Source: DATECU01 sp035286745
Lineage (GTDB): Bacteria > Acidobacteriota > Vicinamibacteria > Fen-336
DNA length: 18,364 nucleotides
Assembly (NCBI GenBank): GCA_035286745.1
Contig: DATECU010000177.1
Location: 1 to 18,364 of the forward strand
Direction: 5' to 3'
The position numbers were made by a program, and so were the translations under genes. Below, piece after piece: positions 1 through 7,853 of the stretch. Below the pieces are notes generated by a model. That model did no database searches, was not told the DNA's origin, and was given only the letters and a program-made list of their open reading frames with translations. Each line of letters opens with the position of its first letter. Within the stretch, counting starts at the first letter, position 1.

Positions 1-718
1 GGAGGCCGCCGTACAGCCGGCGCAAGGCGGCGTACTTGGCCTGGTTGATGCGGGCCAGGCCGTGGAGCTGCACCGCCAGCTCGGCGTTCACCTGGCCGAT
101 GTGGACCTCGCGCCAGGCGCGCCGGTAGGCCTCGAGGTCCCGTTCCAGGATGTCCTCGTAGAAGCGCAGGCCCATGGGGAAGTCCTCGAAGGCGGCCTCG
201 CCCGGGTAGGGCAGGTGAGGATGGGCCTTCCTCGGCCGCAAGGACTCGATGGCCTGCATCACGAAGTAGACGGCCACGAAGGCGTAGACACCGAGGTAGA
301 TGGCGCCGTAGGGCCGGAGGCCCTCGGGGACCGCGTCGCGGATCTCGGCCCGGGTGCCGGCGATCAGCAGGATGGCGTTGAGGGCGCCCATGATGACCAG
401 GGCGAAACGGGCCTTGTGATCGGCCAGGTCGATCAGGTCGTTCGCGTCCTCAAGGGTGTCCACCATGGCCCGGTAGCGTTCCCAGGAGTCGAGGGGGCGA
501 TGCCGGTCGGCCGCTTGCTTCTCTGCCCTGCGGCGTCGCTTTCTTTCCTTCTTGACCTCCTTCGATTCCCTCTCTGCCTTGACGGGCTTGTCGGGCTTGG
601 CCGGCCTTTCGGGCTTCGGGGTGGGACCGGCGGGGTTGGCGGGCGGTACCTCCGCCGGGGTGGAGTCGCCGCCTGGTGGCGGCGCCGGACCGCTCTTCTC
701 CGGATCGTGCGAAGCCAT
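1..718 (-). CDS. Two-TM membrane protein, Pycsar-effector/DUF5706-like (C-terminus cut by window edge)
   Basis: The minus-strand frame is open from the ATG at 718 to the window edge, giving 239 residues with no stop. Residues 1-60 are a Pro/Lys/Arg-rich, probably disordered cytoplasmic tail. A helical stretch with a LADHKARFALVIMGALNAIL-type segment follows: a charged D-H-K-A-R directly before the first TM helix. A short loop, a second TM helix (around YLGVYAFVAVYFVM) and a helical C-terminal part ending QLHGLARINQAKYAALRRLY come next. This order (DHKA before TM1, two TMs, then a Q-x-x-x-LA-x-I-x-x-x-KY helix) is what I associate with the Pycsar effector TM domain family, whose defence members damage membranes on sensing cyclic nucleotides. 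Many relatives have no known role. No cyclase is visible here; the divergent neighbour is a peptidase. The family call is from memory, without an HMM search. Confidence 0.6.
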   Translation of the reverse strand, partial: MASHDPEKSGPAPPPGGDSTPAEVPPANPAGPTPKPERPAKPDKPVKAERESKEVKKERKRRRRAEKQAADRHRPLDSWERYRAMVDTLEDANDLIDLADHKARFALVIMGALNAILLIAGTRAEIRDAVPEGLRPYGAIYLGVYAFVAVYFVMQAIESLRPRKAHPHLPYPGEAAFEDFPMGLRFYEDILERDLEAYRRAWREVHIGQVNAELAVQLHGLARINQAKYAALRRLYGGL

Positions 719-793
719 GTCCAGGCGACGTTACCCGGGGTTAGGTCCGGCGTCAACGGGCGACGGCGCGGGGCCGCCGAGCCGACCGCAAGG

Positions 794-822
794 TTGACAG
801 GTCCGGGCGGCCGTGAGATGAA
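794..822 (+). promoter_or_regulatory. Candidate sigma-70 promoter for the C25 peptidase operon
   Basis: A perfect TTGACA (794-799) lies 17 bases before GATGAA (817-822), which matches the -10 consensus at only three positions. It sits in the 173-base gap between the divergent gene at 1-718 and the peptidase start at 892, in the right direction. The -35 is strong and the -10 weak, so this is tentative. Confidence 0.35.
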
Positions 823-891
823 GAGCGCTTCGAGAAGCCAAGAAACGAAGGGTGGTAGGGCGATGTTGGCGGCGGACGTCACTGCTCGGTC

Positions 892-3192
892 ATGTTGAGC
901 AAGGCCGGCCTCGGGCTCTTCGCCTGCTGGCCGCTGGCGCTCTGCTTCCTTGCGGGCCCCGCCTCCGGCGAGGACCTGGTCAAGATCCTGGTGGACCGGG
1001 ATGGGGTGGTGCGGGTCACCGATGCGGCTCTGCGCCAAGCAGGCTTCGCGGTGGCGCCCGCCGAGGTCCCTCGCTTGCGCCTGCGCCAGCGGGGACAGGA
1101 CGTCCCCCTGCTCCTGCGTACCCCACCCAACCCCCGCCACGGCCGCTTCGAGGTGGCGTTCGTTGGCCGTTTCTTGCGGGGAACCCACACCTGGGAGGGG
1201 GAGTTCAGCCGCACCAACGTGTACCTGCTCGACCTGGCGCCGCCCGGCGTGAAGCCCTTGCGGTTGCAGAAGACCAGGCTTCCTCCACCCCCCAGCGGCC
1301 TGCCCCGGCTCCGGGCCTCGCCGGCCACCCTTCACGCCGAGCTGAACCGCCGGCTGATCCGCTTCGTGGGGCCTCACCCACCCCCCGAAGCCTGGTACTG
1401 GGAGGAAATCAAAGCCACCGACGCGGCGCCCAGCCGGTTCGCGATCAAGGTGGATCGGGTGAGCGCAGGCGAGGACTTCACGCTTCGCGTTCGGCTCAAG
1501 GGTTACTCGACGCTGGAAGCGCAGCCGGACCACACGGTGGACCTGGCGTGGAACGGCACGCCGGTCGGTCAGGCGGTCTGGGACGGTGAGGCCTTCTACA
1601 CCTTCGAGGCGAGCCTTGACGGCGGGCTGCTCAAGGAGGGGGACAACGAGCTGGCCTTGAGGGCCAAGGGCGAGAACACCCTGGGCCTCGATCTGGTCCT
1701 TCTCGACTGGGTGGAAGTCTCCTACCGGCGCCGCAACCTGCTGGCGGAGGACGGGCAGGTGGCGGTCGTCGCCGCAGCCTCGGCCGCCACCGTGGTGGAG
1801 GGGACGGGGGTTCGCCCGCTCCTGCTCTTCGACAGCAAGAGCCCCCGGGTCTTCGAGATCCAGCCGCGGGCCGACAGCGCGGTCTTCCGCGGCGAGGGAC
1901 TGCCCGAGGAGGAGCGGCTGCTGGCGGTCCGCGGCGGGCGGGGCTACGAACCCAAGGCCATCGTGGTCTCTCACCCGGCCGATCTCAAGGCCGAGAACCG
2001 GGGAGCCGATTTCATCATCCTCACCCATCCCAGCCTGCGTCCAGCAGCGGATCGCCTGGCGGCGGTCCGGCACGGAGAGGGGCTCAGCACCCAGGTGGTG
2101 GAGGTGGACGACGCCTACGACCTCTTCGGCCACGGCTTGCGCGACCCGGAAGCGCTCCGCACCTTCCTGGTGCACGCCTACCGCCATTGGTCCCCCCGCC
2201 CGCGGTATCTGCTGCTTCTGGGCGACGCCAGTTGGGACTACAAGAACCGGCTGGTGGCTGACGAGTACTACGCCGACTGGCATTGGGGAGCGGCCGGAGA
2301 GGCGCCGCAGGTGCCCAAGAACGAGAGCACGCCCTACCTTCCGGGGCCGGTGCCCAACATCCGCGGCCTGGTGCCCACCTTCCAGTGGCAGTCGCCCTGG
2401 GGGCACGCCGCCAGCGACAACCACTTCGCGCTCCTGGAAGGCGACGACGACCTGCCCGATCTGGCGGTGGGCCGCTTCCCGGTGGTGACCCTGGAAGAGG
2501 CGAACGCCGTCGTGGACAAGACCCTGGAGTACGGCCGGCGCCTCCAGGCGGGCCCCGCCCTGTTCATCACCGACGACCAGCAGTACCACCAGCTCCAGAG
2601 CGACGAGCTGGCCCGGGAGGCGGAGAAGGCGGGTTATGTGCCGGCCAAGATCTACCCCCGGCCCGAGGAAAGGGACAACCAGGAGAACACCCGCCGGATC
2701 ATCGACGCTTTCGACCACGGTCAGAGCGTGGTGGTGTTCGCCGGCCACGGAGGTCGCTACATCTGGCGCACCGGGCCGCCCGATCTCAAGAAGAACCACG
2801 ATCTGTTCACCATCGAGCACCTGGATCACCTGAAACCCGGCGTCCAACTGCCGGTGGTGGTGAGCCTCACCTGCTATTCAGCTCCCTTCGACCACCCGAC
2901 CGCCGACTCGATCGGGGAGAAGCTGCTCCGGGTCCCGGGCAAGGGAGCGGTTGCCGTGGTGGCCTCCAGTTGGCGCAACGTGCCGCCCTTCTCTCTGGCC
3001 CGCGGCATGATCACCCATCTGGGAGGGCCAGACGCTCCCCGCATCGGCGATGCCTTCCTGAAGGCGATGCGCAACCCGGAAGACCCGGTTGCCCTCAACA
3101 CTTACAACCTGCTGGGGGATCCGACCGCCCCGTTCGTGAGGCCGGGGCCGCCCAGCCAAGAGAACTCGAGCCTAGCGAATGAGAATCCTTGA
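892..3192 (+). CDS. Exported C25 (gingipain-type) cysteine peptidase
   Basis: 766 aa. Residues 1-26 form a signal peptide (hydrophobic core, small residues before ED), so the protein is exported. Residues about 30-350 are beta-rich prodomain/sandwich material. The peptidase C25 domain begins near residue 374 (FIILTHPSLRPAADRLA) and runs to about 757. The expected catalytic pair is visible: His619 in VVFAGHGG and Cys661 in VVSLTCYSAPF. Gingipains and PorU of Bacteroidota belong to this family, but no type IX C-terminal sorting domain is seen here, so the export route beyond Sec is unknown. The start was chosen because the signal peptide begins there, yet no good Shine-Dalgarno precedes 892; a GGTGGTAGGG sits better before a 12-codon mini-ORF at 863-898 that overlaps this start. 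The 3' end overlaps the next gene by 14 bases, suggesting one transcript. Confidence 0.88.
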   Translation: MLSKAGLGLFACWPLALCFLAGPASGEDLVKILVDRDGVVRVTDAALRQAGFAVAPAEVPRLRLRQRGQDVPLLLRTPPNPRHGRFEVAFVGRFLRGTHTWEGEFSRTNVYLLDLAPPGVKPLRLQKTRLPPPPSGLPRLRASPATLHAELNRRLIRFVGPHPPPEAWYWEEIKATDAAPSRFAIKVDRVSAGEDFTLRVRLKGYSTLEAQPDHTVDLAWNGTPVGQAVWDGEAFYTFEASLDGGLLKEGDNELALRAKGENTLGLDLVLLDWVEVSYRRRNLLAEDGQVAVVAAASAATVVEGTGVRPLLLFDSKSPRVFEIQPRADSAVFRGEGLPEEERLLAVRGGRGYEPKAIVVSHPADLKAENRGADFIILTHPSLRPAADRLAAVRHGEGLSTQVVEVDDAYDLFGHGLRDPEALRTFLVHAYRHWSPRPRYLLLLGDASWDYKNRLVADEYYADWHWGAAGEAPQVPKNESTPYLPGPVPNIRGLVPTFQWQSPWGHAASDNHFALLEGDDDLPDLAVGRFPVVTLEEANAVVDKTLEYGRRLQAGPALFITDDQQYHQLQSDELAREAEKAGYVPAKIYPRPEERDNQENTRRIIDAFDHGQSVVVFAGHGGRYIWRTGPPDLKKNHDLFTIEHLDHLKPGVQLPVVVSLTCYSAPFDHPTADSIGEKLLRVPGKGAVAVVASSWRNVPPFSLARGMITHLGGPDAPRIGDAFLKAMRNPEDPVALNTYNLLGDPTAPFVRPGPPSQENSSLANENP

Positions 3193-3598
3193 TCGTCGTT
3201 CCACCCTGGCCGGCGTCGCTTGGTCTCTGCTGGCTGGCCTGGCCTACGCCGCTCAGGCACCGGCCCCCAAGGCCCCGCCCAGCCCCCGGCCCAAGCTCAC
3301 CCTCTCCTGGTCCACCGCCAGCGAGGTCGACAACTACGGCTTTCTGGTCCACCGGGGGGATCAGGAGGAAGGCCCCTTCAAGGTGATGACCGAGAAGGTC
3401 ATCCCCGGGGCGGGCACCTCTGAGGTGCCCAGCAAGTACAGCTGGGACGACTTCGAGGTGACCCCCGGCAAGACCTACTACTACTACCTGGAGTCGCTGT
3501 CGCTGCAGGGCGTGAAGGAGAAGTTCTCCCCGGTGGTCTCCAAGACCTGCTGTGAGACGCCGCCGGTCGAGTCGGCCTCACCTTCTCCCGATCGTTAG
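3179..3598 (+). CDS. Small exported fibronectin type III-like protein
   Basis: 139 aa. Residues 1-25 are a signal peptide (twin Arg near the N-terminus, then a hydrophobic core ending AYA). After a Pro-rich linker, residues about 38-120 look like one fibronectin-III-type beta sandwich: W-S-T-A-S-E-V-D-N-Y-G-F, then a G-F/hairpin region, then G-K-T-Y-Y-Y-Y-L-E with the typical tyrosines near strand F. The C-terminus has a Cys-Cys pair (SKTCCET) and a low-complexity Ser/Pro tail. It overlaps the end of the C25 peptidase by 14 bases, so the two are probably co-translated and the product may act with the peptidase outside the cell, for example as a binding or anchoring module. That role is inference. 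No enzyme motif is present. Confidence 0.78.
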   Translation: MRILDRRSTLAGVAWSLLAGLAYAAQAPAPKAPPSPRPKLTLSWSTASEVDNYGFLVHRGDQEEGPFKVMTEKVIPGAGTSEVPSKYSWDDFEVTPGKTYYYYLESLSLQGVKEKFSPVVSKTCCETPPVESASPSPDR

Positions 3599-3615
3599 TC
3601 GGAGTCAACCTCCGA
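3599..3615. terminator. Short hairpin between convergent genes (weak terminator candidate)
   Basis: TCGGAG (3599-3604) and CTCCGA (3610-3615) form a 6-bp stem with a 5-base loop, in the gap between the plus-strand stop (3598) and the minus-strand stop (3605-3607, inside the loop). No T-tract follows on either strand, so intrinsic termination is doubtful. The position between two converging genes is the main argument. Confidence 0.3.
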
Positions 3616-4918
3616 AGGCGAGCCACCAGGTGAGGCCGGTCACCAGGGCGCCCGCCAGCAGGCGAAGCCCGCCGGCTTCTCGCCAAGGCGCCCGGCGCCA
3701 GAAGGCGAGGCTGCGGTCGAGGGCCAGGGCCGCGAAAAAGGCCACGCAGGGCAGGAAGGCCACTCGATAGCGCGTCTTCACGTGCAACAGCAGGAAGGCC
3801 GCCAGGTTGAAGAGCAGGAAGGCCAGGGGCAGGGCGGCCGCCCGCCATCCCGGTCTGCCCCGGATCTGGGCCAGGCCGACGGCAGCCAGACCGAGCAACA
3901 GGGCGTAGGCTCCGTAGGCCCAGACCCTGAGCAGCGCCGTCCGCAGGGGGTGAGAGGGCGGCGGACCCCAGCGGCCGCCCGGGAGCTGATCGGTGAAGAA
4001 CGAGTCCTTGTCCAGGAGTCGCCGGTACTGCTTGCGGAACTGCCGCTCGAGGACGGAGCCCAGCCCTTCCTCGCTTACCTTGTGCAGGATCCGCCAGCGC
4101 ACGATGCGGTCGCGTCGGGCCGGCAGGGGTGAGGAGAGGAGGTACTCGGCGACTTGCTGTTTCGACACCGAATCGTAGTCGTGTCGGTCCTGGGGGTCGT
4201 TGATGCCGACCCACAGGTTGAGCAGCGCACTGCTCGATATGCGGTAGGTCCCGTAGGCCGAGCGGTTGTGGACGGCGACGGGGGCGACGACCAGCGTCAC
4301 GCCAAGAGCGAGCGCCGCTGGGCGCAGCAGCCCGCCGCCCCCCGGCTTCTCTCGAGTGACAAACGCCGCCACCGCCAGGACCGGCAGGAAGGGACCCAAC
4401 AGGGACTTGGCCAGCAGCGCCAGGCCGAAGCAGAGGCCCGCAACCAACGAGCGCAGGGAGGATCGAGGTCCCGGGACCACGATCAAGTAGACGCCCAGCA
4501 GGCTGAGGAAGAGGTGCAGGACCTCCGGCCACAGGTAGTGGGCAAAGGCGGCCACCTGGGGATCGCAGAGCAGGAGGCCGCTCGCCAGCAGGGCGGCCCG
4601 GCGGCCGATCCCCGCCTCCTCCAGCAGCCGGAAGAACAGCACCCCAGCCCACAGCAGCAGGCCGACCTGAACCAGCTTCACCGGCAGGAGCCAGGGGCCG
4701 AAGAGGCGATAGAACCCGGAAAGCCAGCGGCCATAGAGGGGAGGCCACAGGAAGTTGGGGTGGAGCGCTTCGCCGGCGGCCAGCAACCGGGCCTGGGTGT
4801 CGTACTGCGCCTGATCTCCGGCCAGCGGCGTCACCTGATGGGGCACGGCGAAGAGCAGCGCTTGTGCCAAGAGCCCGGCAGCCAAGACCAGCAGCAGACC
4901 TCGGGAGGTGGGCTTCAT
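3605..4918 (-). CDS. Membrane glycosyltransferase, GT39/ArnT-like (GT-C fold)
   Basis: 437 aa from ATG 4918. The frame is open 29 codons further upstream, but that part is Arg/Gly-rich and lacks a membrane start, so 4918 is preferred: MKPTSRG leads straight into TM1. The first extracytoplasmic loop carries GDQAQYDTQARLL (D35, Q36, Y39, D40), the place where GT39/ArnT enzymes keep their acidic Asp-Asp/Glu pair and a Tyr. NFLWPPLYGRWLSGFYRLFG follows, also family-typical. About ten further hydrophobic helices and a basic C-terminal tail are present. Such enzymes move a sugar from a polyprenyl-phosphate donor to lipid or protein on the outer face of the cytoplasmic membrane. Donor and acceptor cannot be told from sequence. 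It is a lone gene convergent with the fibronectin-like gene, 6 bases apart. Confidence 0.78.
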   Translation of the reverse strand: MKPTSRGLLLVLAAGLLAQALLFAVPHQVTPLAGDQAQYDTQARLLAAGEALHPNFLWPPLYGRWLSGFYRLFGPWLLPVKLVQVGLLLWAGVLFFRLLEEAGIGRRAALLASGLLLCDPQVAAFAHYLWPEVLHLFLSLLGVYLIVVPGPRSSLRSLVAGLCFGLALLAKSLLGPFLPVLAVAAFVTREKPGGGGLLRPAALALGVTLVVAPVAVHNRSAYGTYRISSSALLNLWVGINDPQDRHDYDSVSKQQVAEYLLSSPLPARRDRIVRWRILHKVSEEGLGSVLERQFRKQYRRLLDKDSFFTDQLPGGRWGPPPSHPLRTALLRVWAYGAYALLLGLAAVGLAQIRGRPGWRAAALPLAFLLFNLAAFLLLHVKTRYRVAFLPCVAFFAALALDRSLAFWRRAPWREAGGLRLLAGALVTGLTWWLAFGG

Positions 4919-5019
4919 GGGCGGCGCTCCGGCATTCTGCCACGGCGCGACCCCGGCGGGATCCCTGGTGCCGCCGGCCGCTTGCCTCCAACCGCCCGAT
5001 CGCATAACGTAGTGGCACC

Positions 5020-5958
5020 ATGAGCCAACCCCCAGTCCACGTCGTCACCGGTGCTTTCGGCTACTCCGGTCGCTTCATCGCCCGGCGGCTGCTGCAAGCG
5101 GGCCATGAGGTGCGCACCCTAACCAACTCCGGCCAGCGCCAGAACCCCTTCGGCGAGAAGGTCCGGGTGTTCCCCCTGCGTTTCGAGGTGGAGGGCCTGC
5201 TCCCGGCCCTGCGCGGCGCCGACGTCCTCTACAACACCTACTGGGTGCGCTTCAACCACGCCGACTTCACCCACGACCAAGCCGTCCGCAACACCGAGAT
5301 CCTGTTCGAGGCCGCCCGAGCCGCCGGGGTCGGGCGGGTGGTACACGTCAGCATCACCAACCCCTCCGAGGACTCGCCGTTCGAGTATTTCCGGGGCAAG
5401 GCCCGCCTGGAACGCCTGCTCGGCGAGTCGGGCCTCTCCCATGCCATCCTGCGCCCCGCCGTGCTCTTTGGCGAGGGCGACATCCTGGTCAACAACATCG
5501 CCTGGACGCTGCGCCACCTGCCGCTCTTCGGCGTCTTCGGTGCCGGCACCTGCGGCATCCAGCCCATCCATGTGGACGACCTGGCCCGGCTGGCGGTGGA
5601 GCAAGGCGTTGCGGCCGAGAACGCGGTCGTCAACGCTATCGGCCCCGAGACCTTCACCTACCGCAGCCTGGTGGCTGCCATCGGCGAGGCCATCGGCTGC
5701 CGCCGGCCCATCGTCTCGGTACCCCCGTCGCTGGGTCTCTTGGCCGGCAGGATCCTCGGCTGGTTCCTGAACGACGTGGTGATCACCCGGGAGGAAATCG
5801 GCGGCTTGAATGCCGGTCTCTTGGCGGTTGACGCACCGCCTACCGGAACCGTCCGCCTCACCGAATGGGCCCGGGAGCACGCGGACTCGCTGGGGCGTCG
5901 CTATGCGAGCGAGCTGGCGCGGCGGCGGGACCGGCAGCGGGCGTACGAGACGCTGTGA
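5020..5958 (+). CDS. NAD(P)-binding epimerase/dehydratase-like protein (extended/atypical SDR)
   Basis: 312 aa. The Rossmann nucleotide loop is at the N-terminus: TGAFGYSG with G11, G14 and G17 (GxxGxxG). Ser111 in HVSITNPS and Y123-xxx-K127 in YFRGK stand where SDR enzymes keep their Ser/Tyr-Lys catalytic residues. ILRPAVLFGEGD and QPIHVDDLARLAV match the substrate-side strands of NDUFA9/NmrA-like atypical and extended SDRs. The likely role is oxidoreductase, epimerase or a structural NAD(P)H-binding protein; the substrate is unknown. It starts 102 bases from the divergent glycosyltransferase start and overlaps the URO-D-like gene downstream by a GTGA, implying translational coupling and possibly a shared pathway. 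Confidence 0.85.
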   Translation: MSQPPVHVVTGAFGYSGRFIARRLLQAGHEVRTLTNSGQRQNPFGEKVRVFPLRFEVEGLLPALRGADVLYNTYWVRFNHADFTHDQAVRNTEILFEAARAAGVGRVVHVSITNPSEDSPFEYFRGKARLERLLGESGLSHAILRPAVLFGEGDILVNNIAWTLRHLPLFGVFGAGTCGIQPIHVDDLARLAVEQGVAAENAVVNAIGPETFTYRSLVAAIGEAIGCRRPIVSVPPSLGLLAGRILGWFLNDVVITREEIGGLNAGLLAVDAPPTGTVRLTEWAREHADSLGRRYASELARRRDRQRAYETL

Positions 5959-7139
5959 ACGGCCGCCAGCGCATGGACGTGGCCATGCGGCTCGGGGTGC
6001 CCGACCGGGTGCCGGTGATGTGCCAGCTCGCCCTCGGTCACTACTTCCTCCACTCCGGGCTGCCGGCGCTCGACATCTGGCACTCCAGCGAAGCCTTCGG
6101 CCGGGCTCTGATCACGCTGCAGCAGCGCTACGGCTTCGACGGGATCCTGGTCAACCTGCCGGGTCGTGATCCGAGGTGGCGTGCTTACGTCGAACGCATT
6201 GAATCCCAGGGCGACAGGCAGATCATCCACTGGGCCAACGGCCTTCAGACGGTGGCGCCAGCCGACGACAACCCCCACGTCATCCACACCGACGGCAGGC
6301 GCAACTTCCCGAGCCTGGCCGACATCGACCCCCAGCGGCTCTTCTACGTGGAGCCTCACGACCTCACCGGGATCGACTACCCCTATCGCTGGGGCTTCGC
6401 CGTCGAACCCGCCCCCCCGGGGCCCGGCTTCTTCCCACCCTGGCACTTCGACACCATTCGCTATGTGGTGGACCGGGTCGGGGATGAGGTCTCGGTCCAC
6501 AGCGAGGTCTTCTCGCCCTTCTCGCAGGCCATGGAGCTGCTCGACTTCATGCCGGCGCTCTTGGCCCTCAAGAAGCAGCCGGACAAGGTGAAGGCCTGCT
6601 TGCGCGCGCTGACCGAGGGGACCATCGCCCTGGCGGTGGGCCAACTCGAGGCCGGCGCTCATGCCGTGCTCATCTCCTCGGCCTTCGCCGGCGCCGGCTT
6701 TCTCTCCCGACGGCACTACTCGGAGTTCGTGCTCCCCTACGAAGCGGCGGTGGTGGCGGGCATCAAGCGCCGCTTCCAGGTTCCCGTCTACACCCACACC
6801 TGTGGCCGCATCGGCGACCGCCTCGACCTCATGGAGCAAACCGGCACCGATGGCATCGACACCCTCGACCCGCCCCCCTTGGGCACGGTCGATCTGGCCC
6901 AAGCCAAGGCCCAGACGGCGGGGCGGCTCTTCCTCAAAGGCAACCTGGATCCCGTGAACACGCTGCTCAAGGGCCATCCCAATGACGTGCTGGCGGCGGC
7001 CCGGGAGCGCCTCAAGATCGCCGCCCCCGGCGGCGGATACATCCTGAGCACCGCCTGCTCGGTTCCGCCCCACACCCCACCCGCCAACGTCGCCGTCCTG
7101 CGCGAAGCCGCCGAACGCTTCAGCCGCTATCCGCTATGA
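5955..7139 (+). CDS. URO-D superfamily protein (MtaA/CmuA-like, probably not HemE)
   Basis: 394 aa from a GTG at 5955 that overlaps the previous stop (GTGA). ATG 5973 is possible, but NGRQRMDVAMRLGVPDRVPV looks like the usual family N-terminus, favouring the GTG. The URO-D barrel is recognisable by PDRVPV near the start, GADGID-type TGTDGID, FLKGNLDPVNTLL and the C-terminal PPHTPPANVAVLREA. The Arg-rich PVWxMRQAGR motif that binds uroporphyrinogen in HemE is replaced by PVMCQLALGHYF. Instead H281-T-C283 and C368 (TACSVPPHT) match the His-x-Cys...Cys zinc site of corrinoid-linked methyltransferases MtaA, MtbA and CmuA. I infer methyl transfer or another non-heme role. No corrinoid protein lies nearby, so the substrate is open. 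The end overlaps the convergent response regulator by 6 bases. Confidence 0.8.
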   Translation: MNGRQRMDVAMRLGVPDRVPVMCQLALGHYFLHSGLPALDIWHSSEAFGRALITLQQRYGFDGILVNLPGRDPRWRAYVERIESQGDRQIIHWANGLQTVAPADDNPHVIHTDGRRNFPSLADIDPQRLFYVEPHDLTGIDYPYRWGFAVEPAPPGPGFFPPWHFDTIRYVVDRVGDEVSVHSEVFSPFSQAMELLDFMPALLALKKQPDKVKACLRALTEGTIALAVGQLEAGAHAVLISSAFAGAGFLSRRHYSEFVLPYEAAVVAGIKRRFQVPVYTHTCGRIGDRLDLMEQTGTDGIDTLDPPPLGTVDLAQAKAQTAGRLFLKGNLDPVNTLLKGHPNDVLAAARERLKIAAPGGGYILSTACSVPPHTPPANVAVLREAAERFSRYPL

Positions 7140-7853
7140 TCGTCGGGGCTTGACCAGTTCCGTCAGGCGGCGCGTGGCTGCCGGGTCGAGGTCGACAAAG
7201 GCCAGGCCGTGGGCGGTTCCTCGCGGAGTATCTCGGCGCCAACAGACCTGGGCGGCGAAGCTATAGGCCTCGCCAGCACCGGGGACGCGGAAGGCGAGCC
7301 GCACCGCGGTGCCCGGCTCCAGTGCCGCCTCCAGGTACACCTGGGCGCCGCCGGGACCGAAGTCCACCAGTTCACCTAACGCTGCCGAGTCCAGATCCCT
7401 GGCGATCACGCGGACCTCGACCATGAGGGCCCGGCGGGGATCGCGCCGTCTGTCGACCAGAGGAGGTTGTCCTTGCTTGCGGCTGTCGAGCAGCACCCTC
7501 TCGCAGGTGCTGAGCAGGTCCCGAAAGCGGAAGGGCTTCGCGATGTAGCCGGCCACCCCCTCCCGGACACCGCGACCGAAGGTCGCGGGATCGGCGCTGG
7601 CCGTCACCAGCACCACCGGTGGCGGGGAGGGCTCTTTCCTCAGCTCCGCGAGCACCCCCCAGCCGTCGACCCCGGGCATCATCAGATCGAGGAGCACCAA
7701 GTCGGGCCGGTTCGCCTCCAGCCTGGCGAGCGCCTCACCCCCGTCGTCGGCGGTGTCGACCGAATAGCCCGCGTCCCTGAGCACGCGCGACAGCAGGGAG
7801 CGGACGTCCGCCTCGTCGTCGACCACCAAGATCCGACCCTGGGCTGGAGCCAT
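7134..7853 (-). CDS. Response regulator: receiver domain fused to PilZ
   Basis: 239 aa from ATG 7853 (a GTG three bases earlier is also possible). The receiver spans residues 5-122, with the acidic pocket D12-D13, phospho-acceptor D56 in LVLLDLMMPG, T84 in LVTAS and K106 in AKPF, so it should be phosphorylatable. A PilZ domain follows from about 134: RRRDPRR supplies the RxxxR motif and VDFGPGG takes the place of D/NxSxxG, with Gly where Ser is usual. PilZ binds cyclic di-GMP, so the protein probably joins phosphorelay input to c-di-GMP output or protein partners. The Gly may weaken binding. The cyclophilin stop and this start share a base (TGATG). No histidine kinase lies in the window, so the partner is unknown. 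Confidence 0.88.
   Translation of the reverse strand: MAPAQGRILVVDDEADVRSLLSRVLRDAGYSVDTADDGGEALARLEANRPDLVLLDLMMPGVDGWGVLAELRKEPSPPPVVLVTASADPATFGRGVREGVAGYIAKPFRFRDLLSTCERVLLDSRKQGQPPLVDRRRDPRRALMVEVRVIARDLDSAALGELVDFGPGGAQVYLEAALEPGTAVRLAFRVPGAGEAYSFAAQVCWRRDTPRGTAHGLAFVDLDPAATRRLTELVKPRRS

Noticed and set aside
62..898. Plus-strand 278-codon frame across the start of the window
   Set aside because: It is antisense to the two-TM protein and shows no domain. Only its last 12 codons, with their own ribosome site, are kept as a low-interest leader idea.
433..2847. 804-codon minus-strand reading frame across the C25 peptidase gene
   Set aside because: Its translation is Val/Gly/Arg/Pro-rich with no recognisable domain, while the plus strand carries a clear signal peptide and catalytic motifs. 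It is a GC-rich shadow.
3399..5048. 549-codon minus-strand frame overlapping the glycosyltransferase
   Set aside because: It is Arg/Pro/Gly-rich without membrane segments. The neighbouring frame gives a coherent GT39-like membrane protein.
5955..7139. Calling the URO-D protein HemE (uroporphyrinogen decarboxylase)
   Set aside because: The N-terminal Arg-containing substrate motif is absent and an HxC...C site is present; no other heme gene is nearby.
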